Below, piece after piece: positions 14,868-21,699 of a stretch of 21,699 nucleotides of DNA. The notes under the pieces were generated by a model. The model saw only the letters and a list, made by a program, of their open reading frames with translations, was not told where the DNA came from and did not search any database. Numbering within the stretch: the stretch's first letter is position 1; the number at the start of each line of letters is the position of its first letter. This stretch comes from JBCCSZ01 sp039199225 (GTDB lineage Bacteria > Bacteroidota > Bacteroidia > Chitinophagales > Saprospiraceae): the NCBI GenBank assembly GCA_039199225.1, contig JBCCSZ010000114.1:1-21699 (forward strand). The letters run 5' to 3'. The translations under genes and the position numbers were made by a program.

Positions 14868-15437
14868 ATGGAACCATATGTAGGAGGAATCCGGATGTTC
14901 GCAGGTAACTTTGCCCCCAGAGGTTGGGCTTTCTGCGAAGGTCAACTCTTGGCCATTTCTCAAAACAATGCACTTTTTGCCATATTGGGAACCACTTACG
15001 GGGGTGATGGTCGCACGACCTTTGCCCTACCCGATATGAGAGGCCGCTCTGCCATGCATGCAGGGCAAGGACCAGGACTCACAGATAGAAGACTAGGCGC
15101 AAGAAGTGGAACGGCGACTGTCACACTGACCAACAATGAAATGCCAAGTCATACGCATGCTTTGGTAGAAACCACGCCTATGACGGCATTTGTCGGTACC
15201 AACGGAGGAACACCTGCGGCAAATGAACCTGCCGGAAATGTATTTGCAGCCGGACTTGCCAATTTATTTAATGGTAATCCCATATCGGCCGGAGAAGAAT
15301 TAGGTGGTGTCAATTTTACGCCTGCAACTTTTACGGCATCACCCACAGGTGGTTCACAAGCTCATAATAATATGCAGCCCTACTTGGTAGTTCGCTACAT
15401 CATCGCATTGGTAGGAATATTCCCATCAAGAAGCTAA
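14868..15437 (+). CDS. Phage tail-collar domain protein (MdpB-like), copy 3
   Basis: This 189-aa paralogue starts 29 nt after copy 2 and ends 27 nt before a strong terminator. It has the collar block (RMFAGNFAPRGWAFCEGQLL, QNNALFAILGTTYGGDG, TTFALPDMRGR), the HxH pair (H95, H97 in MPSHTH), QAHNNMQPY and the terminal IFPSRS. Its middle region is Ala/Pro/Gly-rich (GTNGGTPAANEPAGNVFAAG) and lacks the charged stretch of copy 1. It has no signal peptide. The matched length and intact ends of all three copies argue that the set is maintained, not decaying prophage. The function is unknown; a structural fibre-like or surface protein is the most likely reading. Confidence 0.9.
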   Translation: MEPYVGGIRMFAGNFAPRGWAFCEGQLLAISQNNALFAILGTTYGGDGRTTFALPDMRGRSAMHAGQGPGLTDRRLGARSGTATVTLTNNEMPSHTHALVETTPMTAFVGTNGGTPAANEPAGNVFAAGLANLFNGNPISAGEELGGVNFTPATFTASPTGGSQAHNNMQPYLVVRYIIALVGIFPSRS

Positions 15438-15464
15438 TTGGAATAAGATAGTTTTCCAACGACT

Positions 15465-15502
15465 AAAGCGTATTGTTCTTTTTATTGAGCAATACGCTTT
15501 TT
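15465..15502 (+). terminator. Strong intrinsic terminator ending the tail-collar operon
   Basis: A 14-bp stem (15465-15478 with 15487-15500, one G-T pair) has an 8-nt loop and is followed by T. The stem begins AAAGCGTATTG and closes CAATACGCTTT. It lies 27 nt after the third tail-collar stop and ends the transcription unit. The run of A before the stem lets it work on both strands. Confidence 0.88.
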
Positions 15503-15509
15503 ACTTTTG
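15502..15509 (+). promoter_or_regulatory. TAnnTTTG match at the edge of the terminator
   Basis: TACTTTTG matches the Bacteroidota -7 box exactly and abuts the terminator. The next start codon is only 9 nt downstream, so use of this box would give a nearly leaderless mRNA. No well-spaced -33 box is seen (the nearest TTG is 14 nt upstream). Chance is quite possible. Confidence 0.2.
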
Positions 15510-15517
15510 TAAATCGA

Positions 15518-16045
15518 ATGAACCCTTCAACCATCAAAAATACGGCTTGTACAAATGGATTCATTGTCTGCAGCCTACTACTGCTGGCTTGCTTATCGCT
15601 GGCTTGCAATACAAGCAGAAAGGGCCGAAAAATCCCTGCAAAAGAGCCTCAACTGACAAGTTTTTGGTATTACGATCCAGTTTTTCAATTGGATAGCAAC
15701 AGCTTGCTACAGACAGAAGGTCTGTATTTTCGCATCTTAAAAACCGATGCTTTCGGTGAAATCTACAAGATGTTTCGCTTTTATCCAGATGGAGTGGTCC
15801 TCGCCTATATTGTCTACAATACGCCCGATCACGTCATCAACTTGGATCGCGAATTAAAAGGCAATATTCATGGCTGTTACAAGACCCAGGCGGATTCCAT
15901 CTTTTTCACAACCAAGGTTTACTACGAACACATACCAATTTTTTACGATGGCCAAATACATCCTGGCGATTCCCTGGTATTGCATTCCAAAAACCAGAGA
16001 ACGAAGGAAGAAGCCACCCACACTTACTACTACTACAAGCCATAA
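15518..16045 (+). CDS. Putative lipoprotein, unknown function
   Basis: This 175-aa protein has a lipoprotein-type N-terminus: a polar start, a hydrophobic core (FIVCSLLLLACLSLAC), and cysteine 25 (LLAC) or 30 (SLAC) as the likely lipidation site. The mature part is rich in aromatics and beta-strand-like (FWYYDPVFQLD, MFRFYPDGVVLAYIVYN) and ends THTYYYYKP. I do not recognise a domain. The start is the ATG at 15518, because the longer frame begins inside the terminator stem. It follows the tail-collar operon across that terminator, so it is probably a separate unit. Location in the periplasm or outer membrane is inferred. Confidence 0.75.
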   Translation: MNPSTIKNTACTNGFIVCSLLLLACLSLACNTSRKGRKIPAKEPQLTSFWYYDPVFQLDSNSLLQTEGLYFRILKTDAFGEIYKMFRFYPDGVVLAYIVYNTPDHVINLDRELKGNIHGCYKTQADSIFFTTKVYYEHIPIFYDGQIHPGDSLVLHSKNQRTKEEATHTYYYYKP

Positions 16046-16069
16046 ACAAACAGCCATCAAAAATTTTTT

Positions 16070-16098
16070 GTGTTAAATTCTACATTCTAACACTTTTT
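16070..16098 (+). terminator. Weak candidate terminator after the lipoprotein gene
   Basis: A 6-bp stem (GTGTTA 16070-16075 with TAACAC 16088-16093) has a 12-nt loop followed by TTTTT. The stem is short and AT-containing, so it is only a candidate. Confidence 0.35.
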
Positions 16099-16210
16099 AT
16101 TTATTTTCGCTTTCGAGCAGGACTCACCTACATACACCAAGTGTGTATACTCATTTTCGACAGCTTATTTATTTGATGATCCGGAATCCGTCCGGCTTAC
16201 ATGGTATTTG

Positions 16211-16218
16211 TATATTTG
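16211..16218 (+). promoter_or_regulatory. TAnnTTTG match upstream of recQ
   Basis: TATATTTG matches the Bacteroidota -7 box exactly, 62 nt before the recQ start. No TTTG lies at the expected -33 distance, so the support is partial. Confidence 0.25.
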
Positions 16219-16280
16219 GAAGAAATGCCGTCTTTGCAGCAATTGGTATCAAGGTAAATGGCATTTAAACACAGGACTCA

Positions 16281-18428
16281 ATGACGATAGAGAAGGCACA
16301 GCAAGCCCTGAAAAAGTTTTTTGGCTACGACCATTTTCGACCGATGCAACGGGAGATCATCCAGGCTGTTTATGCGGCCAAGGATGTGCTGGTATTGATG
16401 CCGACGGGGGGCGGAAAATCTCTTTGCTATCAAATTCCAGCCATCACTATGAAAGGAGTGGCGGTTGTTGTGTCTCCTTTGATTTCGCTGATGAAGGATC
16501 AGGTGGAGAGTTTGCGGGCCAACGGTATCAAGGCGGCTTTTTTGAATAGCTCTCTGAGTTCGGGAGAACAGCAAGCCATCGAAAATGACTTGTTCAATGG
16601 ACAATTACAGCTGGTATATGTGTCTCCGGAAAAACTGGTCTCAGGCGGATTCATCCCCCTACTACAAAGTATCGACATCAGTCTTTTTGCGGTTGATGAG
16701 GCCCATTGTATTTCTTCTTGGGGCCACGATTTTCGCCCGGAGTATACCCAATTGCGCTTTCTGAAAAGACAGTTCAAAGGCGTTCCTGTGATTGCACTCA
16801 CCGCTACTGCCGACAAAATCACCCGACGGGACATCGTGCATCAGCTGAACATGTCCAATCCGAATGTTTTCATTGCCTCCTTCGACCGTCCTAATATCAG
16901 CCTGGAAGTGCGGCCCGGCGTCAAGAGACGAGAGCAAATCATTGAATTCATCCAACAGCGGCCCGGGCAGTCGGGCATTGTGTATTGCCTGAGTCGTAAA
17001 AGCACCGAAGACCTGGCCAACAAACTGAGTGCGCAAGGCATACAGGCAGGATATTACCATGCCGGTATGGATGCTAGGGAACGCAATGCCGTTCAGGAGG
17101 CATTCATCAACGACAACCTCCCAGTGGTCTGTGCCACCGTCGCCTTTGGCATGGGAATCGACAAATCGAATGTCCGATGGGTCATTCACTACAACCTACC
17201 CAAAAACATCGAAGGTTATTACCAGGAGATCGGCCGGGGCGGACGTGATGGCGCCAGCGCGACGGCCCTATTGTTTTACAGCTTCAACGATGTGATGGTC
17301 CTGCGCGAAATCCTTGAAAAAAGCGATAATAAAGAGCAAACCGACATCAAGCTGGCCAAGCTGGACCGCATGCGACAATTTGCCGATGCTATGATCTGCC
17401 GCCGCAAGATTCTGCTGAGCTATTTTGGGGAAGAGCTGGAAAAAGACTGTGGCAATTGCGATGTTTGTAAAGACCCACCCCAACAGTTCAACGGAACCAT
17501 CATCGCTCAAAAAGCGCTTTCAGCCATCGCCCGGCTCAGAGAGCGTGTTGGTATGACCATGCTGATCGATGTACTGCGGGGCTCTCGCCGGAAGGAGGTC
17601 CTCCAAAAAGGCTACGATAAAATCAAGACCTACGGGGCCGGAGGGGACATTAGCGCCTTCGACTGGCAGCAATTGCTGCTCCAAATGATCAATGTCGGCT
17701 TGATCGAAATTGCCTATGACCAACACCATGTATTGCGGCTGACGCCTGCTGCCAAGGCGGTTTTGTTTGAAAAAAAACAGGTACAACTGGTGCGAATGAA
17801 GGCCGTGAAAGAGAAGATGGAGGCTCGCAAAGCCAAAGCCAAGGTCAAAACACAGCGCCAAAGAGTCCGGGACGAGCTGTTCGAATTGCTGCGCAAGCTG
17901 CGCCGCGACATTGCCGTTCAGGCCGGCGTACCACCATACATCGTATTCAGTGATGCATCCCTGGAAGAAATGGCAGCAGAAAGGCCCCTGTCTGAAATGG
18001 AGTTCAGCCAGATTTCTGGTGTCGGGGAGATGAAGCTCCGCAAATATGGCAAAGCCTTTTTAAAGGCCATTACCGATTTCGTACAAAGCAAATACAAAGA
18101 CGGACAATCCAAACTGAAAGGAGGCTCTCAACTAGAGACCTATCAACAGTACAAGCGAGGCATTCCTCCGGATGTCATTGCCATTCAACGGCAGATCACA
18201 CCTTCAACCGTTTACAGCCATCTACTGCAACTCTACCAACAGGATCAGGATATCAACCCGCTACAATTTGTCAGTCGGACTGAGATACAGCAAATTTTGG
18301 AGGCTAAAGCAAGTCTGCCCATTCCACTCAAACTGACCGACTTGTTTCAGTCTTTCAACGAGAAAATGCCTTATTACAAATTGCGCTTCGCACTGGCTTT
18401 TGCTGAAAAGGAAGGGATTGAATTGTAG
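16281..18428 (+). CDS. recQ: ATP-dependent DNA helicase RecQ
   Basis: RecQ is a 3'-5' DNA helicase for recombination and replication-fork repair in the cytoplasm. The 715-aa protein has motif I MPTGGGKSLCYQ (K46), the DEAH box VDEAHCISSWGHDFRPEY (138-155) with the aromatic-rich loop, and motif III ALTATA. Motif VI reads QEIGRGGRDG (315-324; more often GRAGRDG). The zinc site is C373, C390, C393 and C396. A winged helix follows (about 405-490), then a Lys/Arg-rich linker (500-530), an HRDC domain (about 528-603) and a C-terminal helix-turn-helix-like region (about 617-715; YQQYKRGIPPDVIAIQRQIT). Its full layout matches the long RecQ of Bacteroidota. It is 26 nt upstream of the GNAT gene, probably in the same transcript. 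Confidence 0.97.
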   Translation: MTIEKAQQALKKFFGYDHFRPMQREIIQAVYAAKDVLVLMPTGGGKSLCYQIPAITMKGVAVVVSPLISLMKDQVESLRANGIKAAFLNSSLSSGEQQAIENDLFNGQLQLVYVSPEKLVSGGFIPLLQSIDISLFAVDEAHCISSWGHDFRPEYTQLRFLKRQFKGVPVIALTATADKITRRDIVHQLNMSNPNVFIASFDRPNISLEVRPGVKRREQIIEFIQQRPGQSGIVYCLSRKSTEDLANKLSAQGIQAGYYHAGMDARERNAVQEAFINDNLPVVCATVAFGMGIDKSNVRWVIHYNLPKNIEGYYQEIGRGGRDGASATALLFYSFNDVMVLREILEKSDNKEQTDIKLAKLDRMRQFADAMICRRKILLSYFGEELEKDCGNCDVCKDPPQQFNGTIIAQKALSAIARLRERVGMTMLIDVLRGSRRKEVLQKGYDKIKTYGAGGDISAFDWQQLLLQMINVGLIEIAYDQHHVLRLTPAAKAVLFEKKQVQLVRMKAVKEKMEARKAKAKVKTQRQRVRDELFELLRKLRRDIAVQAGVPPYIVFSDASLEEMAAERPLSEMEFSQISGVGEMKLRKYGKAFLKAITDFVQSKYKDGQSKLKGGSQLETYQQYKRGIPPDVIAIQRQITPSTVYSHLLQLYQQDQDINPLQFVSRTEIQQILEAKASLPIPLKLTDLFQSFNEKMPYYKLRFALAFAEKEGIEL

Positions 18429-18454
18429 TACTTCGGGGCTGTAAAATAACATTT

Positions 18455-18925
18455 ATGGATGTTTCACTCAGGGTATCGCGACCATCGGACTTGGAGCTTT
18501 TCTTTTTGAATCAGACAGATCAACAAGCCAATTATCTGGCTGCTTTTACACCCAAAGACCCGATGGATCGAGCAGCTTATTTCTCCAAATGGACAAGGCT
18601 CCTTGCTGATCCCAACATTCATATGCAGTCCATCATGGTCGACGATCAATTGGTGGGCTGTGTGGTCAAATTCCCAATGGAGGGAAAGTCGGAAATCACC
18701 TACGCCATCTCTCGATCGTTCTGGGGAAAAGGGATTACCACCCTGGCCGTCAAAAAATTCTTGATACTGGAAACCGTAAGACCCATTTTCGGGAAAGTCG
18801 CTTTTGACAACTTTGGCTCCCAAAAGGTATTGGAAAAGGCAGGCTTTCAAAAAATCGGTACAGCAATGGGCTTCGCCCATGCCAGAGGAAAAGAAATCGA
18901 AGAGTTCATCTACAAATTAGAGTAG
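18455..18925 (+). CDS. GNAT-family N-acetyltransferase
   Basis: This 156-aa protein has the RimJ/RimL-like GNAT fold (Acetyltransf_3 type). It begins with VSLRVSRPSDLELFFLNQTD and has a central strand VDDQLVGCVVKF. The acetyl-CoA-binding motif A is FWGKGITTLAVKKFL (about 90-104), followed by AFDNFGSQKVLEKAGFQKIG (about 118-137). It would transfer acetyl from acetyl-CoA to an amine; the acceptor (protein, antibiotic or metabolite) cannot be named. It is cytoplasmic and lies 26 nt after recQ. A functional link to recQ is not implied. It converges with the GH16 gene across a 104-nt gap with no clear terminator. Confidence 0.88.
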   Translation: MDVSLRVSRPSDLELFFLNQTDQQANYLAAFTPKDPMDRAAYFSKWTRLLADPNIHMQSIMVDDQLVGCVVKFPMEGKSEITYAISRSFWGKGITTLAVKKFLILETVRPIFGKVAFDNFGSQKVLEKAGFQKIGTAMGFAHARGKEIEEFIYKLE

Positions 18926-19029
18926 CTCATTCAAGCATCAGATACACGAACTTTTGGCGCAGTCACATGCCCTAAAAACTACCTAGGTCATCCTTCCTTC
19001 CATGACTGACGTCTCAACAGCACATACCG

Positions 19030-20220
19030 CTACTGAAAGACACGCACATAGTCGACAATCATCCGCTGAGGAAAGCGCGTGGAGGCATCCGGGCTACCAG
19101 GCCAATTCCCTCCTACTGCAATATTGAAAATGAAAAAGAAATCTTCATTGAAAGGGTATGGACTACTGCCGACCATGTTTCTTGTAAATTCAAAAAACAA
19201 CTGATCGTCTACGTACCATTGAATTTTGTCCTTTTCCCAAACCAAAGAAAACACATGGAATTTTTCTGAAAACTTGGCTTGATCCGTCAGCTGAAACGAT
19301 TGGCCAACGTATCGATGATTGGGAAATGAATTGCCGTAATGCACCGTTCCATGCACCTTGTCGGGCTGGTGGCCTACCAGTTCCATGATATCCATCTCGC
19401 CACAGGCCGGCCAACTGACAGTGGCAAATTTTTCGCCCAACATCCACAGAGCAGGCCAAATGCCTTGGCCCTCTGGCAACACAGCACGAATGTCAATCCG
19501 ACCAAATGTGAAGCTCTTCTTAGCCTGGGTTTTGATTCTGGAAGAAGTGTATTTCCGTCCACCGACAGATTCCTCTCTGGCTTCGATGACCAGGTATCCC
19601 GCTTGCAAAGTCGCATTTTCGTCTGTGTAAAATTGCAGTTCATTGTTGCCCCAGCCATTGCTGCCCGTTCCAATGTCGTAGCCCCAATCGTCTAAGTTCA
19701 GGCGTCTGGCTTCAAACTCATCTTGCCAAACAAGCGTCTTGCCTGCATAAGATTTAGGAGTCTCATACCCCATCGCAGGAACAACGATGTCATCCGAAGT
19801 ATCATCGTTTCGAATGGTGCCGACCGCTTCGCTCAACAATAATACTGCTTGAACAGGCTCAGATAAAAGAACCTTAAAGCTCTCATCGACCTCCAAAACA
19901 TTATCACCGATAATGCTAACAGAGATGGTCTTTTCAGTTTCACCTGGCTGAAAGACCAGCGTCCCCAAGGTCGAAACATAATCAAAAGCAGCGGTTGCAG
20001 TACCCTCTTGCACATCGTATTTTACTTGCACAAGCTCATCAGACGCCTTGGATAGTTGGACGCTAAACACCATTTCGTTGTTGCTGTCGGCTTCTGTGAC
20101 CTCCGCATCTGATATGGAAATCTCTGGTGGTTCAGGAAGCATCTCCGCTGGTGTCTCCTTGGCTGCTTGGCTACAAGCTAAAAGACAAAATAAACATATG
20201 GTAAAAACGTAGGTCTTCAT
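19030..20220 (-). CDS. Calx-beta / glycoside hydrolase family 16 lipoprotein (laminarinase-like)
   Basis: This 396-aa lipoprotein has a signal ending CLLAC with C16 as lipidation site. The start is the Met beginning MKTYVFTICLF, 12 codons inside the longest frame. A Calx-beta domain spans about 33-140 (ISISDAEVTEADSNN, GTATAAFDYVS, GTLVFQPGETEKTISVSI). The GH16 jelly-roll spans about 160-396, with GWGNNELQFYTDENA, SSRIKTQ, GIWPALWMLG and the active site GEMDIMELVG (nucleophile E275, D277, acid/base E280). GH16 enzymes with this motif cut beta-1,3-glucans such as laminarin, suggesting algal-polysaccharide use. It lies 32 nt downstream of the Skp-like gene. No SusC/SusD pair is adjacent, so it is not part of a standard utilisation locus here. 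Confidence 0.93.
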   Translation of the reverse strand: MKTYVFTICLFCLLACSQAAKETPAEMLPEPPEISISDAEVTEADSNNEMVFSVQLSKASDELVQVKYDVQEGTATAAFDYVSTLGTLVFQPGETEKTISVSIIGDNVLEVDESFKVLLSEPVQAVLLLSEAVGTIRNDDTSDDIVVPAMGYETPKSYAGKTLVWQDEFEARRLNLDDWGYDIGTGSNGWGNNELQFYTDENATLQAGYLVIEAREESVGGRKYTSSRIKTQAKKSFTFGRIDIRAVLPEGQGIWPALWMLGEKFATVSWPACGEMDIMELVGHQPDKVHGTVHYGNSFPNHRYVGQSFQLTDQAKFSEKFHVFSLVWEKDKIQWYVDDQLFFEFTRNMVGSSPYPFNEDFFFIFNIAVGGNWPGSPDASTRFPQRMIVDYVRVFQ

Positions 20221-20252
20221 ATCATCAATCTTAAAGTTTATACAAACCGCCA

Positions 20253-20876
20253 TCATTCGTCCTTGAAATACTTTTTAAAATCTTCTTTGCGCAACTTTTG
20301 TTGAATGCGGTATTTCAGCAGGGTTTTCTGGACAATGGACTGCCATTCTGCTTGAGACTGTGGATCGGAATAACTCAATGCATAGGCTTGTATCAAATCG
20401 GAAGAAATATCTAAATCCGGATCGTAATAACTGGTCTGCGATCGTTTGAGGACCAACTGAAGATTGTTGGTTTTACAATAATCCTTTAACAGAAACTGTA
20501 TCCGGTTTTGTATAAAATCTGTCAGCTCCACTTTCAGCAGCGGCAGCGTATCACTTATGAAAGTTTCAAGACCAAGAAGCAGCGATTGTTCCAGGACAAG
20601 GTCCTCCTGTACCTGCTGCATTTGCACGGGGCTGGCACAGCCCATCCTTTTGATTATTTTATCTGCCTTGACTTTGAATTGGTCTAACCAAGTTTTACCT
20701 AGGATCGTAAGGGAATCTTTTGCAAGGTCGTAGGTCGTCTCCAACTGCTCGTATTCCTTTGTACTTTTTACAACCTTAGCTTCGTCAAAAACACCAATAT
20801 TTTGAGCTGCTGCCTGCAATAGAAATAGCAACAAGACAAGACTAAGGTAAGACTTTTTTGACGGTAGAAAGTGCAT
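20253..20876 (-). CDS. Skp/OmpH-like periplasmic protein
   Basis: This 207-aa protein has a signal peptide (about 1-25, ending QAAAQN) and then IGVFDEAKVVKSTKEYEQLE, close to the N-terminal strand and helix of Skp/OmpH chaperones. A long charged helical middle follows. The C-terminal segment NNLQLVLKRSQTSYYDPDLD (with ISSDLI after it) matches the family's closing strand, DLT-type helix and beta motif. Skp holds unfolded outer-membrane proteins in the periplasm. The helical part here is atypical, with Cys (RMGCASPVQ, KDYCKTN) and fewer Lys/Glu than E. coli Skp, so this is a diverged paralogue. It sits 51 nt downstream of the TPR gene and 32 nt upstream of the GH16 gene on the same strand. Confidence 0.72.
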   Translation of the reverse strand: MHFLPSKKSYLSLVLLLFLLQAAAQNIGVFDEAKVVKSTKEYEQLETTYDLAKDSLTILGKTWLDQFKVKADKIIKRMGCASPVQMQQVQEDLVLEQSLLLGLETFISDTLPLLKVELTDFIQNRIQFLLKDYCKTNNLQLVLKRSQTSYYDPDLDISSDLIQAYALSYSDPQSQAEWQSIVQKTLLKYRIQQKLRKEDFKKYFKDE

Positions 20877-20927
20877 CTTTCAAAATTGAGGTAGTCAATC
20901 CAATGGCTTTCAATTGCCATAAAGATA

Positions 20928-21699
20928 TTAAGGATCAGCCTTTTTTTCCTTCAACCATTCCTGGTATTGTGACAACTGCGCCAGTTTCGGATAATCGCTT
21001 TGTACGATGGCGTCGATCGACGATAGATCGATGGCTATAAATTCGAGCGACTGGTTCAGCAATGCTAAAAAACGATCCACATCATCCAAAGAATAATAGA
21101 CCGTCAGTAGGTGATCATAAGCCTCGGGCAGATAGGGAAAGTTGGCCAACAATTGCTCAAAATGCGCTTTGGACTGGTCGATGTCTCCACTGGCAAAACA
21201 GATGTTCCCCCGATAGAGGTCCAAAAATGGATCGCCTGTGAAATTGTACAAACTGTCGATTACGCCAAGGGCCTTGTCAAACTGACCACTGACAAAGAAG
21301 GCATCAATGCTGACCAAATAAATAGCCGAGCGACTGCGCGACTCTTTGACCATCCGATTGAGAATATTCATATAGGCAAGCGAGTCGGTAATATCGGTCA
21401 GTTTCAACTCGCAAAGTAAGGCAATCCGCTCCTTTTTGAAGTCATCCGACAGCTCAGAGTCATACATTTTGCGAGCTTTGTCTTTTTCGCCTTTGGTAAA
21501 AAGCTCGGTCACTTCCCTGAGCTTATCAAGCATTTCCAAGTTATAAGGAGACTGTTCTAGGTCTTCCTCGTTCAGGAATCGACTGATGAGTTGCGCATAG
21601 ACGCCCCTGATGGTTTCACTGAGAAATTCACCGGTGATGTAGACATAGATATCGGTGATGGCCAACGCGCCATCCGGCATGACTTCCAGCAAGTACTCG
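20928..21699 (-). CDS. TPR-type repeat protein, 5' end beyond the window
   Basis: The frame stays open to the right edge (it reads EYLLEVMPDGALA before any clear start), so the gene is truncated; about 257 codons are visible. The first 45 residues form a separate beta-rich segment (ITDIYVYITGEFLSETI). The rest is helical with tetratricopeptide-like pairs: AIYLVSIDAFFVSGQFDKAL, FLDLYRGNICFASGDIDQSK and AHFEQLLANFPYLPEAYDHL. TPRs bind proteins; a specific partner cannot be named. It is first in a same-strand run with the Skp-like and GH16 genes (gaps 51 and 32 nt), probably co-transcribed. The function is unknown. Confidence 0.75.
   Translation of the reverse strand, partial: EYLLEVMPDGALAITDIYVYITGEFLSETIRGVYAQLISRFLNEEDLEQSPYNLEMLDKLREVTELFTKGEKDKARKMYDSELSDDFKKERIALLCELKLTDITDSLAYMNILNRMVKESRSRSAIYLVSIDAFFVSGQFDKALGVIDSLYNFTGDPFLDLYRGNICFASGDIDQSKAHFEQLLANFPYLPEAYDHLLTVYYSLDDVDRFLALLNQSLEFIAIDLSSIDAIVQSDYPKLAQLSQYQEWLKEKKADP

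Noticed and set aside
13640..15437. Tail-collar genes considered as prophage remnant or contractile injection system.
   Set aside because: No sheath, tube, baseplate, tape-measure, ATPase, integrase or att-like repeat is seen, and the flanking genes are ordinary chromosomal genes.
16137..16195. Inverted repeats ATACAC/GTGTAT and CCGGA/TCCGG upstream of recQ, considered as an SOS (LexA) box.
   Set aside because: The stems are 5-6 bp and do not resemble a known LexA site; no support beyond chance.
16281..18925. recQ plus GNAT considered as part of a defence island.
   Set aside because: RecQ has the full housekeeping layout, and no nuclease, methylase, toxin or other defence gene is next to it.
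18926..19029. Short inverted repeat GTCAT...ATGAC between the GNAT and GH16 genes, considered as a terminator.
   Set aside because: The stem has only 5 bp and no T-run follows on either strand.

Overview
The window looks like chromosomal DNA from a Bacteroidota bacterium, most likely in or near Saprospiria (Lewinella/Haliscomenobacter-like). The reasons are a type A secretion (T9SS) sorting domain with an SprB repeat (969-1982), a gliding-motility-type type B C-terminal domain (9083-11269), a bacillithiol biosynthesis gene (bshB1), A-rich leaders without strong Shine-Dalgarno sequences, and several sites resembling the Bacteroidota promoter TTTG...TAnnTTTG. The family placement is inference. 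No rRNA, tRNA, CRISPR array, transposase or integrase is visible.

Layout. 1-2403 (minus strand): a bidirectional terminator, dapF, a second terminator, a secreted cohesin-like/SprB/T9SS protein, and a 77-aa membrane protein. 2606-7038 (plus strand): an HtrA-type protease, an MCC-type acyl-CoA carboxylase beta subunit, a 40-aa membrane peptide overlapping the next start by ATGA, and a THUMP-domain rRNA methyltransferase. 7012-7252: repeat DNA (8-nt units plus a 96-bp tandem duplication), then a small secreted protein that converges on and overlaps bshB1. 7653-8902 (minus strand): a glutathione-peroxidase-like gene followed by bshB1, a thiol-redox pair. 9083-12530 (minus strand): a large T9SS-B surface protein and a FabH-like ketoacyl synthase, separated by a tract of fourteen 8-nt units. 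12697-15500 (plus strand): a PAPS sulfotransferase, then three tandem phage-tail-collar (MdpB-like) genes ending at a strong terminator. 15518-18925 (plus strand): a lipoprotein, recQ and a GNAT acetyltransferase. 19030-21699 (minus strand): a right-edge-truncated TPR protein, a Skp/OmpH-like periplasmic protein and a Calx-beta/GH16 laminarinase-type lipoprotein.

Two themes stand out. First, three complete tail-collar genes form a self-contained transcription unit with no other phage gene nearby. All three share an HxH motif of the kind that binds metal in trimeric T4 tail fibres, and a sulfotransferase lies directly upstream. This is the best candidate for a poorly described system, possibly a multi-subunit extracellular or surface assembly. 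Second, degenerate 8-nt satellites (consensus RTTKKGTG) occur at three intergenic sites. At two of them the repeat units enter the last codons of the neighbouring gene, and at one there is a 96-bp (12 x 8) tandem duplication.

Most other genes are ordinary housekeeping or envelope genes. Start codons were moved inward from the longest open frame wherever family N-termini or signal peptides supported it.
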